The position numbers and the translations under genes are program-made. DNA of 64,000 nt, taken from contig PZJY01000010.1 of the NCBI GenBank assembly GCA_031472005.1, forward strand, positions 1,674,001-1,738,000, read 5' to 3'. This document shows, one piece after another, positions 11,005-21,769 of this stretch. The notes under the pieces are model-generated. The model worked only from the letters and a program-made list of their open reading frames with translations, ran no database searches and was not told the origin of the DNA. The DNA is from Tetracladium setigerum. Lineage: Eukaryota; Ascomycota; Leotiomycetes; Helotiales. Positions within the stretch are counted from its first letter, which is position 1. Each line of letters starts with the position of its first letter.

Positions 11005-12339
11005 CTATTCAGTTCCCACTACCATCGCAATAAACCGGGACTTTCCAGGCTCTAAATAAATATGCGGCCCCTCTATGGGCGTTCCCATTCCTCGTTTGAT
11101 TCCAAGACCTCGTTCCGCGTCTTCAACCGCCTGCCGTTGTACATGCTCTTTGAAGGCACTGGCTTCTTGATACGCAAGTTCTTTGATGGCAACGGCTCCT
11201 CGCTCTGCAGATTGGGTAATATCACGCGCATACCGGTGGGCGTTTGAAACAACTTCAGCGGCGTACTGGTGTGCTTTTTCAAGAAGTTCATCCGATCTTT
11301 CTTCTTGTGATCGCTTTTTGATTGCTGGGGAGTGTTCTTCCTCGGTATTCACGTGGCGCCTCTTTTGAGGCCGCGCTTCGTCCGAGGTTGTGTCTTGTGT
11401 ACAAAATCCACGAGCAACGTTGCAAGAAGAGTGTGGTTCCTGACCTCCCGACGGCGTGTGGTGCTGGTCGATATTTGGCTTGTAGTAGGCAACAAGTTTA
11501 TAAGTGATGCCATACAATTCTACAGTAATTGTCTTCTTTACTATCGCATCTTCCTTGAGCTGGAGATTGCAAAGTGTCCCCATAAGTTCAAACATATTCG
11601 CTGGAGGTAAATCATAATGTTTGATGTCTTTCTCCAAAAGTCCTTTTGGTAACTGTTGGAATAACACTCCAGATGAATCGTTAGCTGTAAATAGTACTCA
11701 TTAGCCAGTGGTCAGATGCTGTACAGTACCGGAGTGGTGGTACGCTCAGTTGCGCTTTGGTGGTCAGTGGTAGCTGAACAGAGACAGTTATCACGTGACT
11801 CACCCCCTTTTTGAGTGTATATAACCACCTTCCAGGCCACTGATGAACTGGCTCTTTAGACATTATCAAACCAGGAATACAACAGTATATCTTGGACCGT
11901 AGTGTCTCCCTTTGGCCTCAAGTGGATCACTTGTACACGTATTATTCTACCAACAGTAACTCCCGGTAGACCCTGAACCCGTCCAAGCGTCGTTCTTGAC
12001 TCCAATTTGGGCTATCTTTCCAAGTCTTCAATGTATGTACATAGACATGGCCGCAATTCGCAATAGAAGGCAGCGCCTCGGTGGGCACTGCTTCAGAAAT
12101 GAGGGGGCGTTTACTATTCGCGCAATCTTTTGCGAGAATGAGGGCATCTTGTCTTGTCGCAATAAAACCCTTAAATGTCGGATAGCAGAAAGGGACAGAT
12201 TCCACGCCTGGATTTTCACAGCTTGTGTCTGTTTGCTATTCACGAGGTTAACGATTATTAATATGGCGCTTGTTGTGCAACTTGGACTCACCATAAGAGC
12301 CTTGGATTGCCAACTTTTAGTTGAACTTGAGATATCCAT
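11005..12339 (-). pseudogene. WOPR (Gti1/Pac2-type) transcription regulator, interrupted by a solo LTR
   Basis: Exons on the minus strand are 12339-12292 (MDISSSTKSW...), 12235-11956 and 11653-11005. Exon 2 carries the first WOPR box, with PTFKGFIATRQDALILAKDC and later WKDSPNWSQERRLDGFRVYREL. Exon 3 carries the second box, with AIVKKTITVELYGITYKLVAYY. The C-terminal half is charged and Ala-rich, probably coiled-coil, with a basic KKR patch. WOPR proteins (Wor1, Ryp1, Gti1, Pac2, Sge1) are DNA-binding regulators of morphology and virulence programmes. Between the boxes a 302-bp solo LTR with a 5-bp target duplication splits codon 'TTA CCA'. Removing it and one duplication gives an uninterrupted frame. 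Translation into the LTR meets TAA after five codons. A phase-preserving cryptic intron across the LTR is possible, so residual function cannot be excluded. Confidence 0.8.
11654..11955. mobile_element. Solo LTR (302 bp) inside the WOPR gene
   Basis: It begins TGTTGGAATAACACTCC and ends TATTATTCTACCAACA, giving terminal TGTTGG/CCAACA inverted repeats. It is flanked by a perfect 5-bp duplication, GTAAC, at 11649-11653 and 11956-11960. A TATA-like GTATATAACC lies near 11815. Size, ends and duplication fit a solo LTR of a Ty1/copia-type retrotransposon left by LTR-LTR recombination. It is not RIP-mutated, unlike the elements at 1-7110, so it is younger or escaped. Confidence 0.88.
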
Positions 12340-12826
12340 CGTTCTTCTCAAATCATGAGAAACTCAAAGAATAAAGTCACAAATCCACCGCACAATGCAA
12401 GACGAGAACAGTGCAGAAGTGCGAGGTCCGCCCCGAATTTGAGGAGTTTGGTGTGGCACACGGATGGCTCTTACAGACGCCCCCACGTCTGGGAAAACTC
12501 GTCCTGCATAGTGTTGGTACAGTACAATACAACTTAGACCCGACCTGAAATGTCTCTGCCCATGCTTCGAAGCCATGTACAAGCGGAGAAGGCTGCACGA
12601 AATCTTGGCATGAATGAGTGACTGACCATGCAAATCCATCAGTGCACACCACCACCAATGCCGCAGCTAGCATCTACAACAGACCGCTACTTACTAGTAG
12701 GAAGTTTCCTGCGCTGAATCGCGTGAAGATCGCTTAGTAAAAAAGTCTATCAAGATATTATACTATTGCCCCACCCTCATCTTTCCTTCTCTTTGGTTAT
12801 ATCTTTTTCAATCGACGTTTGTCTCC
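12340..12826. other. Intergenic region between divergent genes
   Basis: This lies between the WOPR gene start (minus) and the gene at 12827 (plus). It holds only short chance open frames. 12760-12826 is pyrimidine-rich (CCTCATCTTTCCTTCTCTTT), as common just upstream of fungal start codons, and is probably the leader of the plus-strand gene. Confidence 0.45.
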
Positions 12827-13372
12827 ATGTCTATATCACAGCCTTCAGACCTTTTAATATTTCGATTCTGTGTCTGGTATGAAGACCTAGACAGAAACGT
12901 GATTTCAGAGGGATTTCATTTTGAAAAGAAATTAATTGGGCAATATTGCACACTTTTGAAAACGTGGTTCCCCAGAACAGCAATCTTTTGGAAGGGCACC
13001 TCTGTGGAACCTAATACGAAATGGTACAATCGTATGACGGTCGAAAATTTGATCAAAGCAATCAAGCATCCTGGGGACACAGTCGGTTGCGCGGTTAACG
13101 TACCGGTTTATTTTAGCGCACTCGACAACATTTGCAGAGTAGACCCTACCAACTGGAAAACCATGAAATCTGGCTACATGTAAGTATATAATCATATTCT
13201 TCATATAGCTTCTAATTCACGCAGTGTAGTGCAAGTTTGTGGATCTGATCCGAAAGTCCAATGCCAACATAGTAGTGCGTGCAGAACAAAATTCGACGAG
13301 ACATTACTCGAGTGGTGGCTTAAAATCAGCGCTAGATCTTGGGCTCAAGATGACCAGAAAAGAGTTGGATGA
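12827..13372 (+). CDS. Hypothetical protein (166 aa as read; possibly truncated)
   Basis: Exons 12827-13179 and 13225-13372 are joined over a 45-bp GTAAGT...ACGCAG intron that shifts frame correctly. The protein starts MSISQPSDLLIFRFCVWYED and contains several Cys and Trp residues. I recognise no family. The frame closes at TGA 13370-13372, but coding-like text continues in other frames (for example HREFAAEYLYGLLL and KVRWRSEFWGIRDG up to about 13590). One or two single-base indels near an AAAA run at 13357-13360 and a GCGGCC at about 13398 would extend the product by about 75 residues. So this is either a recent truncation or a sequencing-type frame break. Confidence 0.5.
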
Positions 13373-14968
13373 ATTGGTGGAAGTTCTTACGAGAAACGCG
13401 GCCACAGGGAGTTTGCGGCGGAATATCTGTACGGATTATTGCTTACCTGCTGTGGTATCAAAGTCAGGTGGCGCAGTGAATTTTGGGGAATTAGGGATGG
13501 GATAGGTTTCTTTATTGCCTGGGTAAGACTAGCCTTGTTTCCGAAACAAAAATCACTTCTTAGCGTCCCAAACCTACCTACTACCACCTTAGGATAAAGG
13601 TGCCTTGGTCTATGTACTTTCTATATTATTACTGGTGGGAAACATGATTGTGAGGGGACCGGCAGACAAGGTGTGATTCAGCAGAATTTCTAGTTCTTGG
13701 GAATGGAGGCCACAGGTATACAGCAATTTTTCTGATGTAACATGATGGTCAATGGTCGAAGAACAAGGGTGATCTAGCTGATTTGACGGGCGAGCTGACA
13801 CATCCCCGTCAATCACTCATCGCCAATTCACCACACGCTTCAAGGTAGTACAACCCTGCGAGAAAAGGCGGTCTGGGTTCATACTGAACTCTCATCTAAA
13901 TTTGGTTGTGGCAACTGACAGGTCTCTCTTTCCCTTCGGCAGGCTCAGCAGGCTCAGCATGCCCCCGCCCCATCTCCATATGCGCCTTCATATCAACGAA
14001 ACTCCTCTCGGACCACGTCATAGAACTTGTTTGCTGAATCGTCATCCCCTACCTCCTCTGCCTCCTTCCGAACTAGCTCGTTGCTTTCAGTCGCATTGGA
14101 ATCGGCCATGCTTGTATCTACTTTGTGATTAATATCCTATTTACATACATCAACAATATTAAGAGACGTACCTTTATTCTTAATGTATCGATTCCGTTGT
14201 ACATGCCATTCAATTAAGTCTTTCTCTGTAAGCCCCCAACTACCCCCCCACCAATGCTGCGAGTTGTTATTTACCCACTGGCCAAGGCTCGTCTCCAGCT
14301 CTAACGTCTGCTCTACTGAGGGTTTTAATGGATATTTCTTTTTCTTTTTTTCATTATTAAGAAAATCAGTTCGAAATTTCTATGTCTTGGAATTAGTTCA
14401 AGACATAAGGTAAATAAGAACCAAAATCCGCACCAAGAATTCCCTCCACCAGCGACTGTCCTCGACCCAGCGTGTCTCTTTCGTACGGCGAGCCGTCTCC
14501 TGCCTCACCTCGTTTGGAGCATCTCTAGGGGAAATAATATGCACAGCTTCCATGGCAATCTGCACTAGGGCTCAGTTGGTCGTCTTGTTGGCATGAAAGT
14601 GGTGAAAATAGGAGAGCGGGGTGTTGCGACGTGAACTCGCTTGTGGTGGTAAGACCATATCCCTGCACTTGCCTCCCCTCTTCCTATTGGCTGGCAGATC
14701 ACTTGCTACTCCACCAAACGAATCTCATGAACGGCGCGACACGGGTGAATTGAACCTTGTTGCAATATGCAGGTGCTTACAGGGATTTTATACTTACTCT
14801 ATTGAGCATTCCGAGACTTGCTCGCTCAGCAGGGCTGTCAATAACACCTTGGCAGGTGGCTGCATCCATCATTTATCAGACCGATTTCCACTACAATGAT
14901 GCAGTTTGCCCGGCTCGCGTGTCTGCCTCATTTTCTACAGCCTGCTGTTGAAGTCAAATCGTCCAAGA
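13373..14968. other. Gene-poor interval
   Basis: 13373-13600 probably holds the frame-broken tail of the preceding gene. From 13600 to 14968 I see only short chance frames and a few homopolymeric stretches (TTTCTTTTTCTTTTTTTC at 14335). I find no splice-consistent gene, repeat or RNA signature. Confidence 0.45.
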
Positions 14969-15406
14969 TGTTTCCTTCCCAGCCTTTCGCCCCGAGCCCA
15001 TCAGCAATTCAGGACCCCGCAGGCTCTACTTCAATTGTGAGTCTTCGGTAATGCAATTTTGGCCCCTTTCTTATAATTGTGTCAGGAACAAGTGGAAAGC
15101 TCAAACTCATCTCCTCTTTTCGCCAGCGATGTTTTCAAGCGCATTCCCATTCCGAAGCCTCCATGTTATACTTCTCTAATTACCATATCTCTTGATAAGA
15201 AGATCTTACCATCAACCGAACCGTTACAACAAGACAGGCGACAAGCTCTCAACGGTACATCATTCGCAATCTGTGAAGACATTCCACAATCTTGCTCCGT
15301 CCCCATCTCTCAAAGGCCAGGGGACAAAGCCAGCCCAAATACTTGTCAACGGGACCAACTTCCATGCGAGGTGCAACTACTCCTGTTTTCCAACGGCTGG
15401 TTTTGA
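14969..15406 (+). CDS. Possible 5' part of the EST1-type gene at 15.9 kb (uncertain)
   Basis: ATG 14969 opens MFPSQPFAPSPSAIQD, followed by a good intron (GTGAGT 15038 to TGTCAG about 15086) that continues in phase to EQVESSNSSPLFASDVFKR. The frame is Ser/Pro-rich and ends at 15406 without a recognisable domain. Two other frames are open over 15192-15723. One of them is in the same frame as the EST1-type exon downstream but crosses TGA 15721 and TAG 15913. It may be the disordered N-terminal region of that gene, or unrelated. Low confidence. Confidence 0.3.
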
Positions 15407-15915
15407 TAATGTTACACGAGCGTCAGTCAGAGGTGCTGGACGTGAGGAGTGAACTTTTGCAAGAGGCCTCTTTCATGTGTATAATCCTCATAGGGAAAAG
15501 AATACGTTTGAATAATGGATGGCAAAAATTACTTCCAATCGTCGCACCTTGCATTCAGTGGTTCGCTCTAGGTGGAAAGGCATACACTTCGCAATCTTCC
15601 TGCAGGCCACCTGCTGGCCTTGCCCAGATGTGCTCGGTGTCAGTGAAGGGCGCCTTGCATCAGGCTCTTCAAAAGGTTTGCCTCACTCTTTATAAAGAGA
15701 CGAAGTCCTCCAGGTTTTTCTGAACTCTTCCTTCAAAGTTCTTCAACGAAAAGCGAATCGTGGCTGATTGCCAGCTGTTGACTTCTGCCGTCACGAATAT
15801 ACCACTACTGCGACTAAGCTTGATCGAAGAAGCTCTTGCTGACTATGGAGTGTGGATTACGGGAGGACGATGGAAAATTATGTTTGGCTCAGTTGGAGGT
15901 CTTCTTTTTGGATAG

Positions 15916-16998
15916 GAAGTTATGCAGCGACTGGGGCCGGAGTATGAACAACTATACCAACATTTCGACAAGATACAATATGCTGGCTTTCTCGAAAGAT
16001 TTCTACCCTGCGCATTCTCGACAGAAGTCTCGGATGGGTTGCAAGAAATTTGGTATAGAAATTTGGGATTCTTCGCAAAGCTTTGCTTAATGGAGTTCCG
16101 CCACCTCGATGATTGTCAAAAAGACTGCTGGCGAAGGATGGGTCAAGAAATATTCGCAAGACTCAACAACAAGCAGCCAACCTCCGCACTGTACTACTAT
16201 TACCGCAGCATGTTCGCCTCAAACGTGTTTGAGAGACTTTCCTTCATTGGGAAGGCTCTCATGGTCAGACACCAACATCATTCGTTGTCGCTGTCCTCAC
16301 TTCTCGGACCTCCTCGGCTTATTCCAGAACAACCATTGTTGGAGATTCGATATTTGGATGTTCACAGAAAACTTGAATATGTGTCTAATGATGAATTTCT
16401 GTCAGTCAATATATTCATCCATCATCTCCGAGACAGAATCTCTCGTAGCACAGAAGACTTTTCCACGTGTGGACCTCATATCGCCGTCATGAATATTGCT
16501 TCTCTCCTCCGGCATATACAAACTTCGGGGCCGACTCAACTTAGTATCATTAAGCTTTTTACTTCGACGGCAGAAGCTTTCTGGAACAGGGAAGGAAACT
16601 CATACGCTCTTGCATTCACACATGTCACGCTCGTCTTTCTTGATTTTCTGGAAGCAATCTCCCCCAAACTTCAAGTCATCGAGCTTATTGAGACTACATT
16701 TCCCTGGGGACAGCTGGCAGCATACTTAAACTCCGTGGGAGTTTCTCGATCTTACGCTTCTTCAGATGCTCAATTTCCCGATCATGGCACAGCTCTACCA
16801 TTGCCAGATGATTTTATAATGCGGGGAATTGTTTGGGCAGATGATTACTTCCCCACACACTGGTTTTCCGATAGAATGGGTGGTGAAACCGGATCAACGA
16901 CAGAACGACTGAAAGCTCGAATCCACTGGAAAGGCTGGCGGATTTCGATGAAGGGGAAGTTTTTGAGTTTTACAGATGGGAGGTTCTCGGTTAATTGA
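15916..16998 (+). CDS. EST1/SMG7-type DNA/RNA-binding domain protein, C-terminal region
   Basis: This 360-codon exon starts after a CTTTTTGGATAG acceptor at 15915 (first Met at 15922). It aligns by eye along its length with the 804-aa protein at 42.8 kb. It has the TPR-like EST1 core (RNLGFFAKLCLMEFRHLDDC against [20 protein letters not shown]) and the C-terminal signature DDFIMRGIVWADDYFPTHWF against [23 protein letters not shown]1-type domains occur in telomerase-associated and nonsense-mediated-decay factors (Est1, Ebs1, SMG5-7). The fungal family seen here is a divergent, poorly studied branch. The N-terminal zinc finger and first half present in the paralogue are not recognisable upstream, so this copy is probably truncated or strongly diverged. 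Confidence 0.65.
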   Translation, partial: EVMQRLGPEYEQLYQHFDKIQYAGFLERFLPCAFSTEVSDGLQEIWYRNLGFFAKLCLMEFRHLDDCQKDCWRRMGQEIFARLNNKQPTSALYYYYRSMFASNVFERLSFIGKALMVRHQHHSLSLSSLLGPPRLIPEQPLLEIRYLDVHRKLEYVSNDEFLSVNIFIHHLRDRISRSTEDFSTCGPHIAVMNIASLLRHIQTSGPTQLSIIKLFTSTAEAFWNREGNSYALAFTHVTLVFLDFLEAISPKLQVIELIETTFPWGQLAAYLNSVGVSRSYASSDAQFPDHGTALPLPDDFIMRGIVWADDYFPTHWFSDRMGGETGSTTERLKARIHWKGWRISMKGKFLSFTDGRFSVN

Positions 16999-18094
16999 TG
17001 ACATGGTCGGAGGGTTGGACTGTGATAATTTTGTGCGTAGAAAGCGAAGTAGATTATTGTATACAGCTTGCTTCTGAGTTATATGTCCTTGTCGTCCCAG
17101 TCTACCCGCCTTTTTTGTTGATATTGATGTGGATTTCCGTTTCCGAGCTGTCCTACTTCGTGATGCGTATGAATCAATTATCCTATTATGTAGGTTTTCC
17201 TACAAACAGCTTTTTCGAGCTCCCTCGTGATATGGCAGTTTGAACAACGCGAGGGCGTACGAAGATGTTTTGGGGTGAAGCGAGATGGTGGGCAGCTGAA
17301 GGTGGCCTGCAGGGAAATGGTCCTGCAGGGAAATATTATGCAACACGTCAAAGAGATGCAGGATGTCAAGGAGAAACAAGGCACAGATCTTTGGGGTGTC
17401 GAGCTCCGCTACTTCAAATCTTACAGTAAGACGCCGAGACTCGACTGCATGGAATGGGTTTGCCCAGGATAGCAAAATTCGTTTTATCAAACACTCAAGC
17501 GCTGCATCCCATTTCACCCGCAGCATTCCATTTCACTCACTGAAATACCGCCTTTAGTATGCCACGTCACCTTTTATCGATAAAGATCCACTGATTTATG
17601 TAACCAAAATATATCACGAATCTGCAGCTGACAACGGTGCATCTTCGAGCTTGTTAGCAAATGCAATCACTTCTCATATTCATAATCTCCCGCACTCTCC
17701 CCCCGAGCTACTTGGCATGCTGTATGGCGTTTATGGAATATGAGTGAAATGGTAGGGATGCAGTGAGTGAAATAGGATGCAGCAAGGAAATGGGATAGGG
17801 ATATGAAATGGGCAGCAAGGGAACAGGGGCAGTGGAATGGTGGAGTACCAGTGATCCTGCTCTAGACCAGGGCGGAAGTCCCTATCAACCATCACTAGTT
17901 ACACCCAACACCACCGCTTCCAAAGCATGAAAGCAGGAAATCTCTCAAATAAAGACCACCCTTCCAAAAATTCATTCAACTCTTTTACATCCAGATATAG
18001 AGCGATAAAAACAGCCGAAGATCTTACAGGAGGATTCAATGGCCAGTGAGTCTCTGGAGGAACTTATGTTTGATAAATAGAACTTAGCTAACAG
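16999..18094. other. Gene-free interval with an imperfect inverted repeat
   Basis: The motif CTGCATCC(C/T)ATTTCAC is repeated at 17498-17550. It reappears in inverted orientation at 17745-17805 (GTGAAATAGGATGCAG and variants), with about 200 bp between the arms. This resembles a decayed fold-back or MITE-like element. A short frame at 17927-18045 (MKAGNLSNKD...) runs into a GTGAGT donor but does not join the next exon in phase. Confidence 0.4.
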
Positions 18095-18913
18095 ACCTCA
18101 AAAGACCCCAAGTTGGTTGTGCAGCCTGATGACTTTCAGCTTTTGGAAAAATACGACGATCCTAGAACCGCGGGTTCTATTACAGATTTCCTTCTGGAGG
18201 ACTGGGGCGAGGTGACGGAGGATCAAGCTGCTCTCTTGAGGAAAGTCCTGCCAAAGTTTACCTCTTTGGAGCGGCTTGCTCTTGAAGGATATACATCTGA
18301 GCTCTTCCTTATCGTTGTGGAGATCCTTGTTGTCTCTAAGATAAAGCTGAAGGGCCTGGAGACTGGATGGCTCCGCTGGAGCTGTCTTACAAAGCTACAA
18401 CATTCTGAGCAGGTTTTCACAAATTTGGAGACTTTGAGCATCGAATTCGATGACACCCACTACGGAGATCATACTGCTGATAGTATTGCTGATCTCCGGA
18501 CTGTGATTGGATGGGCGCCCAGATTATTTCAGCTTAATTGTGGCATACATTGGGATGTGTGTTGGGATGAAGTTGCCGGCGAACAAATGTGGCCAAACCT
18601 AGTATCGTTGGAAATAAGGACCGCCAGATGCACAAAACGGTTTTTGCAATCCTTCTTCAACAAGCATCCCACGATTGAATCTTTCACCTATGAAGGATAT
18701 CTTGTAGAGAATAGAGATGATACGGTTATGATGAGCATCCGAGATGCTATTACTTTCTTCAATTCCCCGGAGTTCGAAGGTGTCAAAGGCACTGTATCAC
18801 AGGATTACCACACGGAGTGGAAGGCATGTTGTTTACAGCTTAACGAGGACTGCATCCAGCTTGTTGACGAAGGCAAGAAAGTTAGGAGAACGGTGCAAAG
18901 GATTTGGGTTTAG
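18095..18913 (+). CDS. F-box/LRR-like protein, C-terminal part; 5' end unresolved
   Basis: The exon starts after acceptor GCTAACAG at 18094 and encodes about 272 residues. Leu-rich segments such as LPKFTSLERLALEGYTSEL and VFTNLETLSIEF, with irregular spacing, resemble the degenerate leucine-rich tails of fungal F-box proteins. No ATG lies in frame near the 5' end. The upstream ATGGCCA with its GTGAGT donor (18039-18046) is out of phase by one base. Either a different first exon is used, the gene is a fragment, or a one-base indel is present. A role as substrate adaptor for an SCF ubiquitin ligase is only suggested by the repeat character. Confidence 0.5.
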   Translation, partial: TSKDPKLVVQPDDFQLLEKYDDPRTAGSITDFLLEDWGEVTEDQAALLRKVLPKFTSLERLALEGYTSELFLIVVEILVVSKIKLKGLETGWLRWSCLTKLQHSEQVFTNLETLSIEFDDTHYGDHTADSIADLRTVIGWAPRLFQLNCGIHWDVCWDEVAGEQMWPNLVSLEIRTARCTKRFLQSFFNKHPTIESFTYEGYLVENRDDTVMMSIRDAITFFNSPEFEGVKGTVSQDYHTEWKACCLQLNEDCIQLVDEGKKVRRTVQRIWV

Positions 18914-19384
18914 TGCTGAAGGTGATGGCCAGTTGGTAGTGATGGTTGGTGACGGCTGGTGGTCGTGACGGCTGGTTGTGGTAATGGTTGGTGGTGATCT
19001 TGTTGTATATGTGGTCTGGTATTGGTTCATTTGAGCGCTTTCATTGCCAACGAAATTTCGAGAAGAATGTAATTTTGCTGCCCATTTCATAACCTTTGCT
19101 GGGCTTGACAATTTGTCGTTGTGGTGGAGAGGTTTAACGGTGGTATTTCCTCCCGCGCAAAAACTTTTGCAGGGCGATTTCGTTCCGCCCCACAAATTGT
19201 TTTTGCATGGGAGTTCAATAACTTTAGTGGGTGCATTTGTGGCCGAAGCCAACTAATAACACATTGAACGTCATGAAAAAAATGGCTCGAGTTAGGAAGT
19301 TCGCAATTTGCCACGTTCGATAGTTGTGAAGGAGACCGGGAACGATGACATACCACCATAGAGCTTTCCCAACACTCGCTCGGA

Positions 19385-19463
19385 AGGGTACAGACTGGCG
19401 ATACGAGGAAAAGCACTGAGTGGCCAACAAGGGAAGAAACCTCGAGGTCGGCCGCGGAAGTAA
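19385..19463 (+). pseudogene. Decayed 3' end of an AT-hook/chromo-like gene
   Basis: A short open stretch ends RGKALSGQQGKKPRGRPRK and then a stop. It corresponds to the C-terminus REKASVEALCREQEKKSRGR of the gene at 8618-10018. The DNA AAACCTCGAGGTCGGCCGCG is nearly identical to the corresponding bases at 9988-10008. About 200 bp further (19667-19690) ATGAGAGAAGGCAAACTTA again matches 10574-10600. No intact frame remains upstream, so this is a remnant of a duplicated segment. Confidence 0.5.
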
Positions 19464-19738
19464 CTTTATGAACACGAACTCCAGGGGTTTTAACGGACCT
19501 TGATCGTTGTACTGTGTATTACCCATTGAAAAGTATTATATCGCTCCCATTTTTGTTCAGCCAGGGAGCACCATTCCAAAGCCTGATTTTAACAAGACCA
19601 ACAATTCCCGGCGTTTTGCGCTTCTCTCCAACTTGAAGAAATAGTCATCGTGAGGACTGAGAACAATGATATGAGAGAAGGCAAACTTAATCTACCTTGA
19701 AACAACCATGGAGAAACCCTGAAGAACGGTTACCAGAA

Positions 19739-21332
19739 TCAATAGCTCCGCTTTAACTCCCAATTCACATCTGCTAGAAAAGACTGGTAATTCTGTAGTG
19801 TAATGTACCTGTCTCCGCCTTCCTCCTTCTCGCTATGAACGGATCCTAAAGACCACCTTGTCCTTTCCCCCTCCTTCTTTTCCTCCCTTTCTTCAACTTC
19901 TGGGTCCATACATAAAGGCGTCGTAGAGTCGGACATGTGCAGCTCCGGCATGATATCTGCCTCTATCGAGTCAAGAGATGTGCTGGATAGAAGCCACGTT
20001 TGCTTGGGTGGCGGTGCTGTAGAGTCTAGAACCACATCCTCCGGCCCCATCTGGCCTTGACCTTGCAAAATTGGAATGGAGACACTAGACAAACCCTCTC
20101 CAGATAAAAACCGCTGCCGCTTAGGTGAAGACTCTCTGCCTGCTTCATCGCCCACCAATTCTAGTTCGTCCTGTGGACTTTGTAGACCGAAAGATGACGG
20201 TGCTCGCCATGGTATCTTTGCTGTCATGCTCTCATACACGCAGGATTCCCAATGAAACTTCAGCGCCGCGGGATCTGGACGATTCCGCGGTTTGATATGT
20301 GCCGCTTGTGCGTGGTATGGGTAAACGAGGTCGTATGGTGCGAAGCAGCGGACTTTAAGGGTGCTGGGGTTAATGGCGAGAAGTCGTAAATCGTGGACGG
20401 TATGGATGGAGGATTGCATCCAGAGGCAGTTGTCCACTCCCCATGTTTTATTCCATTTGCTTTCTAGCCGCCGCGAAGAAAAGAGCTCCACACTCCCCTC
20501 ATGATCCTCCGCCAACGGATATAAATCCCAGAGCTTTTGTGGCACGATGTGGCAGGCCTGTAAGGAAGGCCCAAGACCGCCTGACCCTGACCACTTCTTC
20601 CCTAAACCACTCACTGCGCAGCAGATCGCTCTTGATTGTGCGTTTTCTCTGAACGCGTCCATATGTCTTTGTAAATCCTTGTTCGCCGTAAAGACCAGGC
20701 CTTGCGGGTCGTGTGCCTCATGGATGACTTCGCCTGGTTTCTGCGGCGAAGAGGTACCTGATCGTTTTTTGGGTGATCGTGAGCGCCGTGGAGTAGAGGA
20801 AAGTATCTTGGGATCGTTGGAGACTGTGCCAATTCGACGGTACCAGGGGGGTTGTCGAGTCTGAGGTTCGTAGATTCGATATGCGCAACGTGCTTAGAGA
20901 AGTCAGAAATGCTATTAAACCTGAAGAATCTTTCAAGTTACCTCTGATATGAGCGCCTAACTCTGTTCTCTGTCTCTCACAACATTCACTCCCGTTGTGA
21001 TTTACAACTGCGTATTTTGTGCTCAATAGGTCGCTGTCCAAGTCAAAAGGGTAATCAAGGTGGACTGGTTGTTGGAGAGTTGCTGAAGGGGCGCGGGCAG
21101 ATATGCAGACGTCGTCCAAAGTGATGTCCGCAGTCTCTTCGCGGGCTGGAATGCGCCAGAGAGCCAGGTCGTTGTGGCTGTGGAGGTCGAAGCAAAGTTG
21201 CAATTCATCGAAGGCATCGCCGTACGTCACTATATCCTTAGCCTGGAACAATCCAGCAAAGGCATTGCTAGATGAGTCGAGAAACTCGATGTTCCAGGCG
21301 GCGATGCGCTCCCCGGCCGAAACACTACTCAT
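19739..21332 (-). CDS. HNH-nuclease-domain protein (514 aa, 2 exons)
   Basis: Exons are 21332-20942 and 20892-19739 (minus strand), joined over a 49-bp intron (GTAACT...CTCTAAG, with a TTTCTGAC branch-like site). The N-terminal 200 residues are a variable domain, with SRSPKKRSG forming a basic patch at about residue 180. From residue about 220 an HNH_2-type fold follows: CCAVSGLG, ACHIVPQKLW (His at about 244), a Trp-containing loop, then DNCLWMQSSIHTVHD (Asn at about 285 and His at about 294). This matches the conserved C-S-G / HI-P / N-L / H pattern of fungal HNH proteins. The C-terminal 190 residues are low-complexity and acidic. Fungal members are widespread, multi-copy and mostly uncharacterised. 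The expected activity is metal-dependent DNA cleavage, which is an inference. Confidence 0.78.
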
Positions 21333-21769
21333 AGTAAGTCATGCGTTGGGAAGATGAATGGGTTGTCTGGTTTTGGTGATCTTTTGTGAGGTTCAAGATT
21401 TTGTTTTGGTGGTCGGGTTGGTACGGAAACAGACCACCCCCAATAATTTGTCACCTATGCTGGGGTTTCCAAGCTATACCCTCATAAATTTTGAACCACT
21501 GCAGCTATGTTAATGTCCACAGAAATAGTCAAGGTTTGTACTGTGGCCATATCATGTGATAGCACCAGGTCCCTAATCAAGACTAGCCTGAAGCTCCAGG
21601 TGGCTCGTGCCTCCCGAACCACATCATGACGCCAGCTTCACATCCTTCGCGTTTTGTTCTCCGTCATAGCTCGATTCAACGCCATTTCCACCGAATCAAA
21701 TCACATACACACGAGCGGTAGAGCGGCCAAACAAACAAACAACCAGAGTTCTTCCCTCGATCGGATAAA

